Shown: piece after piece, positions 1-10,510 of the stretch
How positions within the stretch are numbered: the first letter of the stretch is position 1
Layout: every line of letters starts with the position of its first letter
Notes under the pieces: model-generated
Told to the model about the DNA's origin: nothing
Database searches by the model: none
The model's input: the letters and a program-made list of their open reading frames with translations, nothing else
Origin: Pollutimonas sp. M17
GTDB lineage: Bacteria > Pseudomonadota > Gammaproteobacteria > Burkholderiales > Burkholderiaceae_B
Reading direction: 5' to 3'
DNA: 64,000 bases
Assembly (NCBI RefSeq): GCF_025836975.1
Contig: NZ_CP107548.1
Location: 3,534,001-3,598,000 of the forward strand
Translations under genes and position numbers: made by a program

Positions 1-2058
1 TACGGTCTGGCTGTCCGCCCGCACAGGGCCCGGCATGGCCTCGGGGTGGGCCGTATCCAGTTCACGAGTCCAGGAAAAGTCCTGCGCGGGCAGCTGGAAT
101 TCGATGTCCTCGTCTCCGGCGTTGACCAGCAACAATGACATATCCACGTCCTCATCCGCCACGCAGGCGCGCCGCAGGCCCAGAACACGCCCCTCGGCAT
201 AATCCCATGCCGGCGGACTCATCGCCTGGCCGTCCATGTCGAACCAGGCAACCCGCGCCAGGCCGGGCAGGACGTCTGCGTCCCCATCCAGGAAACGGGG
301 CATGCGCAAGGACGGATGCGCGCGCCTCAGCGCGGCCAGCCTGCCCATGAAGGCCATCAAGGCGCGTCCCTCGGGCTCCGCGGCCTGGGCCCAGTCCAGC
401 CATGATGTCTCGTTGTCCTGGCAATAGGCGTTGTTGTTGCCGTCCTGGCTGTTGCCGAATTCGTCGCCCGCCAGCAGCATCGGGGTGCCGTTCGAGAAAA
501 AGACGGTGGCCAGCATGGAGCGCAGCACACGGTCGCGCAGAGCCGACACCTGCTCGTCTGTGGCGGGTCCTTCCTCGCCCCAGTTGTTGCTGAAGTTCTC
601 GCCATGCCCATCGGCATTGTCGTCGCCATTCGCTTCATTGTGCTTGTCGTTGTAGCTGACCACGTCCCGGGCCGTGAAGCCATCGTGCGAAGCCAGGAAA
701 TTCACCGAGGCCCAGGGCCGGCGGTGGCGGCGGTCGAAGACGTCGGGCGTGCCCATCAGCCATCCGGCCAGGTCGCCGCGCAGGCCAGCCTCGCCCGCCC
801 AGAAACGGCGGATGCCGTCCCTGAACTTGTCGTTCCACTCCGCAAAGCCCGGCGGGTGGTTGCCCAGCTGATAGCCGTCGGGCCCCGTGTCCCAGGGCTC
901 GGATATCAGCTTCAGGCGCGACAGGACCGGGTCCTGGACGATGGCGTCGAAGAACCCCGAACCCGGGTCGAAGCCGGTACCCTCGCGTCCCAGGGTGACG
1001 CCAAGATCGAACCGGAAACCATCGATGCGGTAGCTTTGCGCCCAATAGCGCAGGGAGTCCATCACCATTTGCAGGACGCGCGGGTGCGACAGGTTCACCG
1101 TGTTGCCGCAACCGGTGTCGTTGATGTAGTAGCGCTCCTCGCCGGGTATCAGCCGGTAGTAGCTGGCGTTGTCCAGCCCGCGCCACGACAGCGTCGGACC
1201 CAGCTCGTTGCCTTCCGCCGTATGGTTGTAGACCACGTCCAGGATGACTTCGATACCGGCGCTTTGCAGGCGCCGGATGGCCATGCGCAAGTCGTTGGTC
1301 TTGCCGTGGGTCAGGTAGGCCGGCTCCGGCGCGAAGAAGGCCAGCGTGTTGTAGCCCCAGTAGTTGCGCAAGCCGCGTTCGACCAGGAAGTGATCCTGCA
1401 GGAAGGCGTGTATGGGCATCAGCTCTATGGCCGTTACGCCCAGCTTGTGCAGATGATCGATGAAGCGCGGGTTGGCCAGCCCCTCGCAGCTGCCGCGCAG
1501 CTCGCGCCGCAGATCGTCCCGGCGCATGGAAACGCCGCGCACATGGGCCTCGTAGATGACGGTTTCCGCCCATGGCGTATACGCGCGGCTTTGCATGCCC
1601 CAATTGAAGTTCTCGCCCGTGACCACGCACTTGGGCACGAGGGCGGCCGAATCGCGCCTGTCCAGGCTGAGGTCCGCCTTGGGATGCTGGACGCGATAGC
1701 CGAACAGAGCGTCCGACCAGCGCAGCGGGCCGTCCAGCTTGCGCGCATAAGGATCGATCAGCAGCTTTTGCGGATTGAAGCGATGCCCCCGCTTCGGGTC
1801 GTAGGGGCCGTATGCCCGATACCCATACAGCAAGCCCGGTTCGGCATCGGGCAGGTAGCCGTGCCAGATCTCGTCGGTGCATTCGGGCAGCGTGTAGCGC
1901 CGCAGTTCCTTGCGGCCCCTGGCATCGAAAATGCAAAGCTCGATCTTGCTGGCACTGGCTGAAAAAACGGCAAAATTCACACCCAGGCCGTCGCTGATCG
2001 CGCCCAGCGGATAAGGGAGCCCGGGCGCCAGGCGTTCCGGCAATGCACCAATGATCAT
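1..2058 (-). CDS. glgX: Glycogen debranching enzyme GlgX (partial, C-terminus beyond left edge)
   Basis: GH13 isoamylase-type enzyme that hydrolyses alpha-1,6 branches of (phosphorylase-trimmed) glycogen in the cytoplasm. The minus frame is open for 686 codons to the window edge. It begins with an N-terminal CBM48/isoamylase-N region ([20 protein letters not shown]), then GH13 blocks such as [21 protein letters not shown] (nucleophile Asp) and LISEPWD (acid/base Glu), then FLASHDGFT and [15 protein letters not shown] typical of GlgX. Family length is about 690-720 residues, so only a short C-terminal piece is missing. The ATG at 2058 overlaps the glgB stop in ATGA, so the two are translationally coupled. 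It is the last visible gene of the glgA-glgE-treS-glgB-glgX operon. Family assignment is firm; exact substrate chain preference is not readable. Confidence 0.95.
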   Translation of the reverse strand, partial: MIIGALPERLAPGLPYPLGAISDGLGVNFAVFSASASKIELCIFDARGRKELRRYTLPECTDEIWHGYLPDAEPGLLYGYRAYGPYDPKRGHRFNPQKLLIDPYARKLDGPLRWSDALFGYRVQHPKADLSLDRRDSAALVPKCVVTGENFNWGMQSRAYTPWAETVIYEAHVRGVSMRRDDLRRELRGSCEGLANPRFIDHLHKLGVTAIELMPIHAFLQDHFLVERGLRNYWGYNTLAFFAPEPAYLTHGKTNDLRMAIRRLQSAGIEVILDVVYNHTAEGNELGPTLSWRGLDNASYYRLIPGEERYYINDTGCGNTVNLSHPRVLQMVMDSLRYWAQSYRIDGFRFDLGVTLGREGTGFDPGSGFFDAIVQDPVLSRLKLISEPWDTGPDGYQLGNHPPGFAEWNDKFRDGIRRFWAGEAGLRGDLAGWLMGTPDVFDRRHRRPWASVNFLASHDGFTARDVVSYNDKHNEANGDDNADGHGENFSNNWGEEGPATDEQVSALRDRVLRSMLATVFFSNGTPMLLAGDEFGNSQDGNNNAYCQDNETSWLDWAQAAEPEGRALMAFMGRLAALRRAHPSLRMPRFLDGDADVLPGLARVAWFDMDGQAMSPPAWDYAEGRVLGLRRACVADEDVDMSLLLVNAGDEDIEFQLPAQDFSWTRELDTAHPEAMPGPVRADSQTV

Positions 2059-4001
2059 GATCCGCCCTCCGCGATGAAAACCAGGGTCGCCAGCGGCGGA
2101 AGCGTCAGCTCCAGCGACTGTCCGTACCCGTGCGCGGGTTCCGCCGCCGTGTCGGCCGAACCCGCATTGCCCACGCCCGACCCGCCGTACGCCTGCGCGT
2201 CGGTGTTCAGGCGCTCGGCCCAGCGCCCTGCGATGGGCACGCCTATGCGGTAGCCCATGCGCGGCACCGGCGTCATATTGCTGACGATCAGCGCGGTCTG
2301 CCCCTCATGGCGGCGCAGGAATGCGAAGACGCTGTTGCTGTCGTCGTCGCCCACGATCCATGCAAATCCTTCGGGAACGGCGTCGCCCCCATAAAGCGCC
2401 GGCGTATTCCGGTACAGCATATTGAGATCGCGCACCAGCGCCAGAACGCCCGAGTGCATGTCATCGTTCAGGGCGCCCCAATCCAGTTGCGCATCGTGGT
2501 TCCATTCGCTTTCCTGTGCCAGCTCGCCGCCCATGAAAAGCAGTTTCTTGCCCGGGTGCGTCCACATGAATCCGTAGTAGGCGCGAAGGTTGGCGTAGCG
2601 CTGCCACCGGTCGCCGGGCATCTTGCCCACCAGCGAGCCCTTGCCATGCACGACCTCGTCGTGTGAAAGCGGCAGGATGAAATTCTCGGAGTACGCATAG
2701 ATCATTCCGAACGTCATATCGTGATGATGGTAGCGGCGGTGCACCGGATCGTGCGCCATGTAGCGCAAGGTATCGTGCATCCAGCCCATATTCCATTTGT
2801 ACTGGAAGCCCAGCCCGCCTTCGCCGGCGGGGCGGCTTACGCCCGGCCAGGCGGTGGATTCTTCCGCGATCACGATCGCGCCCGGGCAGGCCTGGGCCAC
2901 GCCGGCGTTCAGTTGCCGCAGGAAGTCCACCGCCTCCAGGTTCTCGCGCCCGCCATGGCGATTGGGCGTCCATTGCCCCGGTTCGCGGCTGTAATCCAGG
3001 TACAGCATCGACGCCACGGCATCCACCCTCAGGCCATCCACGTGATAGCGCCTCAGCCACTCCAGCGCGCTGGCCAGAAGGAAGTTGCGCACTTCGTTGC
3101 GGCCCATGTTGTAGATCAGCGTATTCCAGTCCGGGTGCAAGCCCTGCCGGGGGTCGGCATGCTCGTACAGCGCCGTGCCGTCGAACCAGGCCAGGCCATG
3201 GGGATCCGATGGGAAGTGCGCCGGCACCCAGTCCAGGATCAGGGCCAGTCCGGCCCGGTGGCAGGCATCCACGAATCCCGCAAACTCGGCGGGCGTCCCG
3301 TAACGGGCCGAGGGCGCAAACATGCCCAGGGGCTGGTAGCCCCAGGACCCGCCGAAAGGGTGCTCCGTGATCGGCATCAGCTCCAGATGGGTGAAGCCCA
3401 TGCGGGTCGCATGCTCGATCAGGCGCGGGCCGACCGTGGACCACAGGCTTCCTTCCTCCGCCGGGTGCATCCATGAGCCCAGGTGCGCCTCATAGATGGA
3501 GATCGGCGCATCCGCCGCCTGCCTGCCGCCGCGCTCGCGCATCCACTCCGCATCCGTCCAGTCGAAATCGGCCGGATCGCTCACGACGGAGGCCGTGGCG
3601 GGCGGCAGTTCGGTCTGGCGCGCCAGGGGGTCGGCCTTCAGCGCCAGCAGTTCGCCGCCGGCGCCCAACAGCTCGAATTTATACAGTGCGCCCGCAGCCA
3701 CGCCCGGAACGAACAGTTCCCATACGCCGCATTCCGGACGCAGGCGCATGGGATGACGGCGGCCGTCCCAATCGTTGAAACTTCCCACCACGGCAACGCG
3801 TCGGGCATTGGGCGCCCACACGGCAAAGCGGGTTCCCTGGGTTCCGTCCAGCGTCATGACATGCGCCCCCAGGCAGTCGGCAAGCCGCCAGTGGCGCCCT
3901 TCCGCGATAAGGTGCATGTCAAGCTCGCCCAACAGCGGTTGCTCTCCAACGGCCGGTTTGCGCGTGTCGCCTCTGGACGGTTTCGTGTTTTCCCGCTTCA
4001 T
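2055..4001 (-). CDS. glgB: 1,4-alpha-glucan branching enzyme GlgB
   Basis: Cytoplasmic GH13 transferase that moves alpha-1,4 oligoglucans to alpha-1,6 positions. The 648-residue protein has a CBM48 domain at about residues 45-145 ([20 protein letters not shown]) and a GH13 barrel. The catalytic triad is visible as Asp in [10 protein letters not shown] (about 327), Glu in [10 protein letters not shown] (about 380) and Asp in [12 protein letters not shown] (about 447). A C-terminal all-beta domain follows. Length is typical of the shorter GlgB type lacking a second N-terminal module. The ATG at 4001 overlaps the treS stop and its own stop overlaps glgX, both as ATGA. In the GlgE route it branches the maltosyl-extended glucan chains. 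Confidence 0.97.
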   Translation of the reverse strand: MKRENTKPSRGDTRKPAVGEQPLLGELDMHLIAEGRHWRLADCLGAHVMTLDGTQGTRFAVWAPNARRVAVVGSFNDWDGRRHPMRLRPECGVWELFVPGVAAGALYKFELLGAGGELLALKADPLARQTELPPATASVVSDPADFDWTDAEWMRERGGRQAADAPISIYEAHLGSWMHPAEEGSLWSTVGPRLIEHATRMGFTHLELMPITEHPFGGSWGYQPLGMFAPSARYGTPAEFAGFVDACHRAGLALILDWVPAHFPSDPHGLAWFDGTALYEHADPRQGLHPDWNTLIYNMGRNEVRNFLLASALEWLRRYHVDGLRVDAVASMLYLDYSREPGQWTPNRHGGRENLEAVDFLRQLNAGVAQACPGAIVIAEESTAWPGVSRPAGEGGLGFQYKWNMGWMHDTLRYMAHDPVHRRYHHHDMTFGMIYAYSENFILPLSHDEVVHGKGSLVGKMPGDRWQRYANLRAYYGFMWTHPGKKLLFMGGELAQESEWNHDAQLDWGALNDDMHSGVLALVRDLNMLYRNTPALYGGDAVPEGFAWIVGDDDSNSVFAFLRRHEGQTALIVSNMTPVPRMGYRIGVPIAGRWAERLNTDAQAYGGSGVGNAGSADTAAEPAHGYGQSLELTLPPLATLVFIAEGGS

Positions 4002-7000
4002 GGCTGGGCCTTGTCCTTGTCATGGTCGATTCGTCCCGCCAGCAGGCGCCGGGCGGCGCGAAGCAGGCCCTCCAGCGGAATGCCCAGCCAGTCGGGACGG
4101 TGTGCGGCTTCGTAGCAGATTTCGTAGGCGGCCTTTTCCAGCAAGGCCAACTCCAGCAAGGGCCCACGGTCGTTGGCGGGATGTGCAGGGGCTCCGTCGG
4201 GCGGATGGCCCGAGGCCTCCCGGGCCCCTTGCCGATACCCCTCCAGAAATGACGTCGTGGCGCTCGAGCAGAACTGCTCCAGCAGTATGCGTCTTTGCTG
4301 CGGCAGCGCGGCCGCCCCCATGGGAACGGGGACCAGGCCGCCGCCCTCGCCGGACGCGGCATCCGCGGCGCCCAACTCCGCGCTTGAGCCCGATGCCAGA
4401 AAAGCCGCGCAGGCATAGTCAAAGGACCGCAACAGGCCGGCCACATCGCGCCACGGACAGCTTTTTCCGCGGCGCTGCTCCAGGGAACGCGCCGGCTCGC
4501 CCTCGAAGTCGATCAGATACACATCGTTCTGGGCAATAAGCACCTGGCCCAGGTGAAAGTCGCCATGGATGCGGGTACGCATCGTACCGGCCAGCGCCAG
4601 TGCCTGGATGCCGATTTCCTCCAGCAATATCTTCTTCAGCGACTTGAGCTCTTCAAGCTGCAGGGCCGCGGCTTCCGAAAGCGCGGACTTGCCGGCGGCC
4701 GCGGCCTTCAGGGCGGCGTTCACCAGATCCCGGATATCCCTGGCCCATGCCTGCGCATCGTCCCTGCCGGCCTTTTCAGGCGTGAAGGCCGGGTCGTCGC
4801 TGGGCAGGGCCAGCATGGCATGCAACTGCGCCAGGCGCTGCCCTATGGTCGAGGCAATGGTCGTATAGCCCAATAGATCTTCCCGGTAGTCGGCCTGGCT
4901 TTCACCGGTCAGCGCGGCATTTTCAAGCGTGCGCTTCAGATAGTCCTGAGTCCAGCCCCAGGCATCGCCCTGATTCGGTATGCGCGCATGCAGCAGGGCC
5001 AGCGTATGCGGCGTTCCGTCCTCATCCACGCGCACGAGTTCGCCGAGCAGCGCGGCGGAGTTGCCGTAGCCCAGCTGAGTCAGCTGGCGGGTCATTTCAG
5101 CCTCGGGATGCACGCCCGCCGTCACATGCCGCAACAGTTTCAAAACGGCCAGGTCGCCCAACAGCATCGAACTATTGGATTGCTCTCCATGAAACCAATC
5201 GACGGTCAGGTCCGCAGGCCAGTCCACGGCCCGCAGCCCGGGCTCCGCCCGGAAATGCAGCACGAAACGTCCACGGCTGACATCGATGGATATCTGCCGC
5301 TCTTCCCGCCAGTTCTCCAGCAAGGCCTGCGTGAATTCGGGCATGGAATAGGCATCGGTGGCCAGGCCCAGCTCCGAACCCCGGCGTACACGGGCCATGG
5401 CATACTGAGCCGGCATGCCTTCGACCGTTTCGGACCAAAGCAGGGCCAGCGGCAGGAAATAGCGTTCGGAGCCGTCTCCGCCCGGCACGTCGAATTCGGC
5501 CAGGAACAGCTCGCCCTGATCGGCGGAGCTCGCCGGCAGCGGGACGATGTAGGCAATTCCGACGGAAGCGGGAGCCTGCCCGCCGGCATACCATCGCTGA
5601 CGCTCAAGATAGAGCGGCAGCACCTGATTGCACAAGGCCTTCCGCGATCCTTCCACCAGCTGATAGCCCGCCTTGCGGCGCAATACCAGGGTCAGGTATT
5701 CCGGCATTTGCTGCGGGCTGCTCGCATGCCAGGCGGGCGGCGCGGCGCTGTCGCTAAGCTGGAACCAGTAAAAGCCATAAGGCGGGAGCGTAAGCAGATA
5801 AGGCAATGTGCCGATGGTGGGGAATGGAGTGCCGCCCAGCAGCTCGATGGGCACCCTGCCCGCCATGGCGGCCAGATCCAGCTCGACCGGCTGCGAAGCA
5901 TCGGAGAGATTGGCCACGCATAGCAGCACGACTCCCTCGTGCTCGCGCAGGTAGGCCAGGATCTTCCGGTTGCCCGGAAACAGGAAACGCAAGCTGCCAC
6001 GTCCGAAAACATGGGATTGCTGGCGCTTGGCCAGCATGCGGCGCGTCCAGTTGAGCAGGGAATGGGGATCGCGCTGCTGCGCCTCGACGTTGACCGCCTC
6101 ATACCCATAGAGAGGCCCCATCAGCACCGGCAGCGACAGCCTCTCGGGGTCCGCCCGCGAAAATCCGCCGTTGCGGTCGGGGCTCCATTGCATGGGGGTT
6201 CGGACGCCGTCGCGATCGCCCAGATGGATATTGTCGCCCATGCCGATCTCATCGCCGTAATACAGCACCGGCGTGCCCGGCATGGACAGCAGCAGGCTGT
6301 TCATCAGTTCGATGCGGCGCCGGTCGCGCTCCAGCAGCGGCGCCAGGCGCCGGCGTATTCCAAGGTTGATGCGCGCGCGCCGATCGACGGCGTAGACGTC
6401 CCAAAGGTAGTCGCGTTCGCTGCTGGTCACCATCTCCAGCGTCAGCTCGTCGTGATTGCGCAGGAAAATGGCCCACTGGCAGCCTTCCGGGATCTCCGGC
6501 GTCTGCTGCATGATGTCGGTGATCGGCAAACGGTCGGCCCGGGCAATGGCCATATACATGCGCGGCATCAATGGAAAATGAAACGACATATGGCATTCGT
6601 CGCCCTGGCCGAAGTATTCCTGCGCGTCCTCGGGCCACTGGTTGGCTTCCGCCAGCAGCATGCGGCCGGGGTACTCTTTGTCCAGGGCTGCGCGTATGCG
6701 CTTGAGAATCTCATGGGTTTCCGGCAGGTTCTCGTTGTTGGTTCCCTCGCGCTCGACCAGATAGGGCACGGCGTCCAGCCGCAAGCCGTCCACCCCCATG
6801 TCCAGCCAGAATCGCATGACGCCGATCACCGATTCCAGCACCCGCGGATTATCGTAGTTCAGGTCGGGCTGGTGCGAATAGAAGCGATGCCAGAAATAGG
6901 CGCCCGCCACAGGGTCCCAGGTCCAGTTTGATTTTTCGGTGTCGCAGAAAATAACGCGCGTTCCCGCATAAGCCTGATCGTTGTCGGACCAGACGTAGAA

Positions 7001-7411
7001 GTTACGTGCCGCCGACCCCGGCTTCGCGCGCCGCGCGCGCTGGAACCAGGCATGCTGGTCCGATGTGTGATTGACGACAAGCTCGGTAATGACGCGCAAG
7101 CCGCGCGCATGGGCGGCCCGTATGAGTTTCCTGACGTCGGCCAGCGATCCGTAATCTTCGTGCACGCCGCGGTATTGGGCGATGTCATAGCCGTCATCCA
7201 GCCTGGGGGAGGGATAAAAAGGCAGCAGCCATATCGTATTGACGCCCAGGCTGGCGATGTAGTCCAGTTTGGCGATCAATCCGGCGAAATCGCCCTGGCC
7301 GTCATCGTTCGCATCGAAGAACGACTTGACGTGCAATTGGTAGATGACCGCATCCTTGTACCAGAGCGGATCCTGCATTTGCTCGGCCCTGTCTTTTGTT
7401 GCCTGGGTCAT
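3998..7411 (-). CDS. treS: Trehalose synthase / maltokinase fusion (TreS-Mak)
   Basis: Bifunctional 1137-residue protein. Residues about 1-560 are trehalose synthase (GH13): [32 protein letters not shown], nucleophile Asp in [10 protein letters not shown] (about 212), Glu in [11 protein letters not shown] (about 254) and Asp in [12 protein letters not shown] (about 319). It interconverts trehalose and maltose. Residues about 575-1137 are a maltokinase of the aminoglycoside-phosphotransferase-like fold, with [11 protein letters not shown] (about 950) and [11 protein letters not shown] (about 967) forming the ATP/Mg site; this makes maltose-1-phosphate, the GlgE donor. The fused arrangement is known in many proteobacteria and channels maltose between the two steps. 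It sits between glgE (12-bp gap) and glgB (ATGA overlap). A strong call from motifs in both halves. Confidence 0.95.
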   Translation of the reverse strand: MTQATKDRAEQMQDPLWYKDAVIYQLHVKSFFDANDDGQGDFAGLIAKLDYIASLGVNTIWLLPFYPSPRLDDGYDIAQYRGVHEDYGSLADVRKLIRAAHARGLRVITELVVNHTSDQHAWFQRARRAKPGSAARNFYVWSDNDQAYAGTRVIFCDTEKSNWTWDPVAGAYFWHRFYSHQPDLNYDNPRVLESVIGVMRFWLDMGVDGLRLDAVPYLVEREGTNNENLPETHEILKRIRAALDKEYPGRMLLAEANQWPEDAQEYFGQGDECHMSFHFPLMPRMYMAIARADRLPITDIMQQTPEIPEGCQWAIFLRNHDELTLEMVTSSERDYLWDVYAVDRRARINLGIRRRLAPLLERDRRRIELMNSLLLSMPGTPVLYYGDEIGMGDNIHLGDRDGVRTPMQWSPDRNGGFSRADPERLSLPVLMGPLYGYEAVNVEAQQRDPHSLLNWTRRMLAKRQQSHVFGRGSLRFLFPGNRKILAYLREHEGVVLLCVANLSDASQPVELDLAAMAGRVPIELLGGTPFPTIGTLPYLLTLPPYGFYWFQLSDSAAPPAWHASSPQQMPEYLTLVLRRKAGYQLVEGSRKALCNQVLPLYLERQRWYAGGQAPASVGIAYIVPLPASSADQGELFLAEFDVPGGDGSERYFLPLALLWSETVEGMPAQYAMARVRRGSELGLATDAYSMPEFTQALLENWREERQISIDVSRGRFVLHFRAEPGLRAVDWPADLTVDWFHGEQSNSSMLLGDLAVLKLLRHVTAGVHPEAEMTRQLTQLGYGNSAALLGELVRVDEDGTPHTLALLHARIPNQGDAWGWTQDYLKRTLENAALTGESQADYREDLLGYTTIASTIGQRLAQLHAMLALPSDDPAFTPEKAGRDDAQAWARDIRDLVNAALKAAAAGKSALSEAAALQLEELKSLKKILLEEIGIQALALAGTMRTRIHGDFHLGQVLIAQNDVYLIDFEGEPARSLEQRRGKSCPWRDVAGLLRSFDYACAAFLASGSSAELGAADAASGEGGGLVPVPMGAAALPQQRRILLEQFCSSATTSFLEGYRQGAREASGHPPDGAPAHPANDRGPLLELALLEKAAYEICYEAAHRPDWLGIPLEGLLRAARRLLAGRIDHDKDKAQP

Positions 7412-7423
7412 GAAGCCCCTCTT

Positions 7424-10400
7424 TCAATGCCCTGTCCTGCCATGGGAGCGCCCATTCCCGGCTCCTTCCATACTCCACAACAGGAAGGGGCGCTCGGGCG
7501 CCAGTTCGATGCGATGGTGCATGCCCCGCAAGCTGAAACGCCGGTCGTCGTACAGCTCGCGCATCAATGTCGCCTCCTCGTCCTGCAAGCCCCATTCCCA
7601 CAAAGGCAGCTCCAGCGTCCCGGTCTGGCGGGCGAACGGGTCCAGACTGATGGCGACCAGCACTGTGCTGTCCCCTTCCGGAGCCGTCTTGGAGAAGAAG
7701 AGAATCCGGTCATTGTCGACCTTGTGAAACCGTATCCCCAGATGGGATTGAAGCGCGGGATTCTGGCGGCGCAGCTGATTCAGGCGGGTGATTTCCGCAA
7801 TGATGTTTCCAGGACGGTCCCAGTCCCAGGAACGCAGCTCGTATTTCTCCGAGTCCTGGTATTCCTCCTTGCCGGCCAGGCTGCGCGCCTCGCAAAGCTC
7901 GAAGCCGTTGTACATGCCCCATAAGCCGGATGTCGTGGCCGCCAGCGCAGCCCGGATCAGGAAGCCCGGCCTGCCCGAAGTGTGCAGGAAGCCCGGATTG
8001 ATGTCGGGGGTATTGACGAAGAAATGCGGCCGGAAGCAGTCCGCCGCCGGCGGCGAGTTCAGTTCGTTCAGGTAATCCGTAAGTTCCTGCTTGCCGTGGC
8101 GCCAGGTGAAGTAGGTATAAGACTGCGTGAATCCAAGCTTGGCCAGCCTGTACATCATCTTCGGCCGCGTAAACGCTTCGGACAGGAACAGCACGTCGGA
8201 ATGCTCGGCCTGAACCTGCGCAATCAGCCATTGCCAGAAAGGCAGCGGCTTGGTATGCGGATTATCCACCCGGAACACGCGCACCCCCTGGCGTATCCAG
8301 AACAGCACGGTGTCGCGCAAGGCCCGCCACAAGGCCATTTGCGGCGTTGCGTCGGCCGGGTCGGCATAGAAGTCCGGGTTGACGATGTCCTCGTAGCGCT
8401 TTGGAGGATTCTCGGCATGGCGCAGGGACCCGTCGGCGCGCCAATCGAACCAGTCGGGATGTTCCGTCAACCAGGGATGATCGGGCGAACACTGAATCGC
8501 GAAATCCAGCGCGATTTCCAGGCCATGATCGTGCGCGGCGCGCAGCAGTTCCCGGAAGTCGTCCAGCGTGCCCAGACTGGGATGCACCGCATCGTGCCCC
8601 CCTTCGGCGGCACCGATGGCATAGGGGCTGCCGGGGTCGTCCGGAGCCGCCGACAAGGCATTGTTGCGGCCCTTGCGGTTGGTCTGCCCGATGGGGTGTA
8701 TGGGCGGGAAATACAAGGTATCGAACCCCATGTCCCGAATGGCCGGCAGCCGGCCGATCACATCCCGGAAAGTCCCATGGACGCCCGGGGACGGGCTTTG
8801 GGAACGCGGGAAGAGCTCGTACCAGCTGGAAAAACGCGCTTCCCGCCTGTCCACGGTCAGCGGATAAACGGCGGCGCAAGCCTCGAACGGGCGACGATCG
8901 GCGGCGCGCATGACACGCTCGGACGACTCGGACAGCAGAATGCGGACCTGCTCGGGGGTGGCGGGCGGCAAGGGGCGGGCGTCCGGCTTTTGCGCCGATA
9001 AGCCCGTCAGCGACAATCCACGCCGCGGACGGGGCTTGTTTCCCTGGGGACGGCCCACGGCGCGCAGCAGCGCTGCAACTTCCGCCGCGACCTCCGGCAT
9101 ATCGTCCTGCGTATGCTCCAGCGCCGCCGCGACAAGAATGCGGCCCTCCTCGACATCCAGCGACACGTCCTGGCCGGCGTCCCGCTTTTTCATCAGGCCG
9201 TGGCAATATGAGCCCCAGACGTCATGCCAGGCCTGAACGGTATAGCAGTGCCGGCCCAGGCGTTCGGGCATGAACTCCGCTTCCCACCGGTCATTCCCCA
9301 GCGAGCGCATTGCGACCCGGCGCCACTGGGCTTCATCGGCGGCTTTCCACAACAGCCATACGGCAATGCGGTCATGGCCGTCCATGAATACATCGGCCTG
9401 CACCCGCAAGGCATCGCCGATCGCCCGCTTTACAGGAAACCGCCCGCCGGCAATGCGCGGCATGACATCTTCGATGGCGATGCGCGGCCCGTGCATGGGC
9501 GGCTCGCTTGGCGCGGACGGATCCGGCTGGCGCCCGCTTGCCTTGACCGGCGAGGCGGCCACCACAGGCAGCACCATCGCCCCCGCCGCTTCCAGCGCCG
9601 CCGGAAGCGCTTCGCTTGCCTCTCCGGACAAGGTATGGCTGCCGGGCATGCGAGACATGAATACCCGCCGGTCCAGCACAGCCGGCGCTGCGTCGCCGGG
9701 GTTCAGCAGAAGCAGCTGCGCCGGGTCGCCTTCCCGAAACCAGGCGGTAAAGTCCGCGGCCGGCCCCGACAAGCGGCGCCATGCACGGGAATCCGCCGCG
9801 CTGCGCTTTGCAAGCCAGCGGTTCACCGCGATCACGGTCTCGTCGCCCGCCGCCTCTTCATAGCCTTCCGGCATCAGGATGCCGCCGCCGAAGAAGGCTG
9901 CCGCCCAAAGCCGCCTGCCTGCCTGCCGCGGGCCCGCACTCCATGACTCAGGACCAGGGCGCGCGTCCTCGGCGACCACCGTCTGGATCACGGGCGCCAC
10001 CCGCCGCAAGCGATCGGATTCCTCCAGCAGCCACGGCGCCCGGTAATCCCACCATGCCGCGGAACCGAAAGTGGCGTCGAATCCGCCAGCCGCCAATGCG
10101 TCCACCCGTCGTGGCGCCAAGCCGGGCGTCCAGGCCAGAAAGGAACAATCGGGATGTCCCGCATGCGCCCGGCCTATCAGGGTTTGCCAACCCTGGGCGG
10201 ACATCGACGCGGGATCCAGGCAGCGAAAGCCTCCGACGCCGGCATCCAGCGCTCCAGCGAGCGTTTGCGCCCAGCGCTCCAGGTCGGCCTCGCCGGCATC
10301 GTCCAGCGTCAGGTCCAGCAGCAGCTGGACGCCGTGGCGTCGGGCCGCGCCCGCCGCCGGCGCCGGCTCCCGCAGCGGGCCGGCCAGCACGCAGTCGAAC

Positions 10401-10510
10401 CCCAGTGCCCTGGCCCGCGCGCATCGCGCATCCCACCAATGGGGCTCCAGCGCGCCAGCCTCGGGCGAGGCCGGAGGCGGCGAGGCGTGATAGATGCGCA
10501 TGGCGGTCAT
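7424..10510 (-). CDS. glgE: Alpha-1,4-glucan:maltose-1-phosphate maltosyltransferase GlgE, with long N-terminal extension
   Basis: GH13_3 transferase that adds maltosyl units from maltose-1-phosphate to alpha-1,4-glucan. The canonical enzyme starts near residue 340 (IEDVMPRIAGGRFPVKRAIG). The GH13 signatures follow: LDFAIQCSPDHPW, the nucleophile Asp in VRVFRVDNPHTKP (about 748), the Glu in VLFLSEAFTRPK (about 777) and FFVNTPDINP. Typical GlgE is about 650-700 residues; this one is 1028. The first about 335 residues look like a degenerate amylase-type barrel (LLLDLTLDD, GFRCLDPASM, DATFGSAAWWDYR) without obvious catalytic residues. The ATG at 10510 overlaps the glgA stop (ATGA); an in-frame ATG at 10501 is possible. 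Expressed in the glg operon, upstream of treS/mak. Confidence 0.93.
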   Translation of the reverse strand: MTAMRIYHASPPPASPEAGALEPHWWDARCARARALGFDCVLAGPLREPAPAAGAARRHGVQLLLDLTLDDAGEADLERWAQTLAGALDAGVGGFRCLDPASMSAQGWQTLIGRAHAGHPDCSFLAWTPGLAPRRVDALAAGGFDATFGSAAWWDYRAPWLLEESDRLRRVAPVIQTVVAEDARPGPESWSAGPRQAGRRLWAAAFFGGGILMPEGYEEAAGDETVIAVNRWLAKRSAADSRAWRRLSGPAADFTAWFREGDPAQLLLLNPGDAAPAVLDRRVFMSRMPGSHTLSGEASEALPAALEAAGAMVLPVVAASPVKASGRQPDPSAPSEPPMHGPRIAIEDVMPRIAGGRFPVKRAIGDALRVQADVFMDGHDRIAVWLLWKAADEAQWRRVAMRSLGNDRWEAEFMPERLGRHCYTVQAWHDVWGSYCHGLMKKRDAGQDVSLDVEEGRILVAAALEHTQDDMPEVAAEVAALLRAVGRPQGNKPRPRRGLSLTGLSAQKPDARPLPPATPEQVRILLSESSERVMRAADRRPFEACAAVYPLTVDRREARFSSWYELFPRSQSPSPGVHGTFRDVIGRLPAIRDMGFDTLYFPPIHPIGQTNRKGRNNALSAAPDDPGSPYAIGAAEGGHDAVHPSLGTLDDFRELLRAAHDHGLEIALDFAIQCSPDHPWLTEHPDWFDWRADGSLRHAENPPKRYEDIVNPDFYADPADATPQMALWRALRDTVLFWIRQGVRVFRVDNPHTKPLPFWQWLIAQVQAEHSDVLFLSEAFTRPKMMYRLAKLGFTQSYTYFTWRHGKQELTDYLNELNSPPAADCFRPHFFVNTPDINPGFLHTSGRPGFLIRAALAATTSGLWGMYNGFELCEARSLAGKEEYQDSEKYELRSWDWDRPGNIIAEITRLNQLRRQNPALQSHLGIRFHKVDNDRILFFSKTAPEGDSTVLVAISLDPFARQTGTLELPLWEWGLQDEEATLMRELYDDRRFSLRGMHHRIELAPERPFLLWSMEGAGNGRSHGRTGH

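Noticed and set aside
604-1962. Long plus-strand open frames opposite glgX (452 codons) and similar ones opposite glgB, treS, glgE and glgA (up to 782 codons at 9781-12129)
   Set aside because: They are antisense shadows in high-GC DNA: no domains, biased composition, no ribosome sites, and fully inside confident minus-strand genes.
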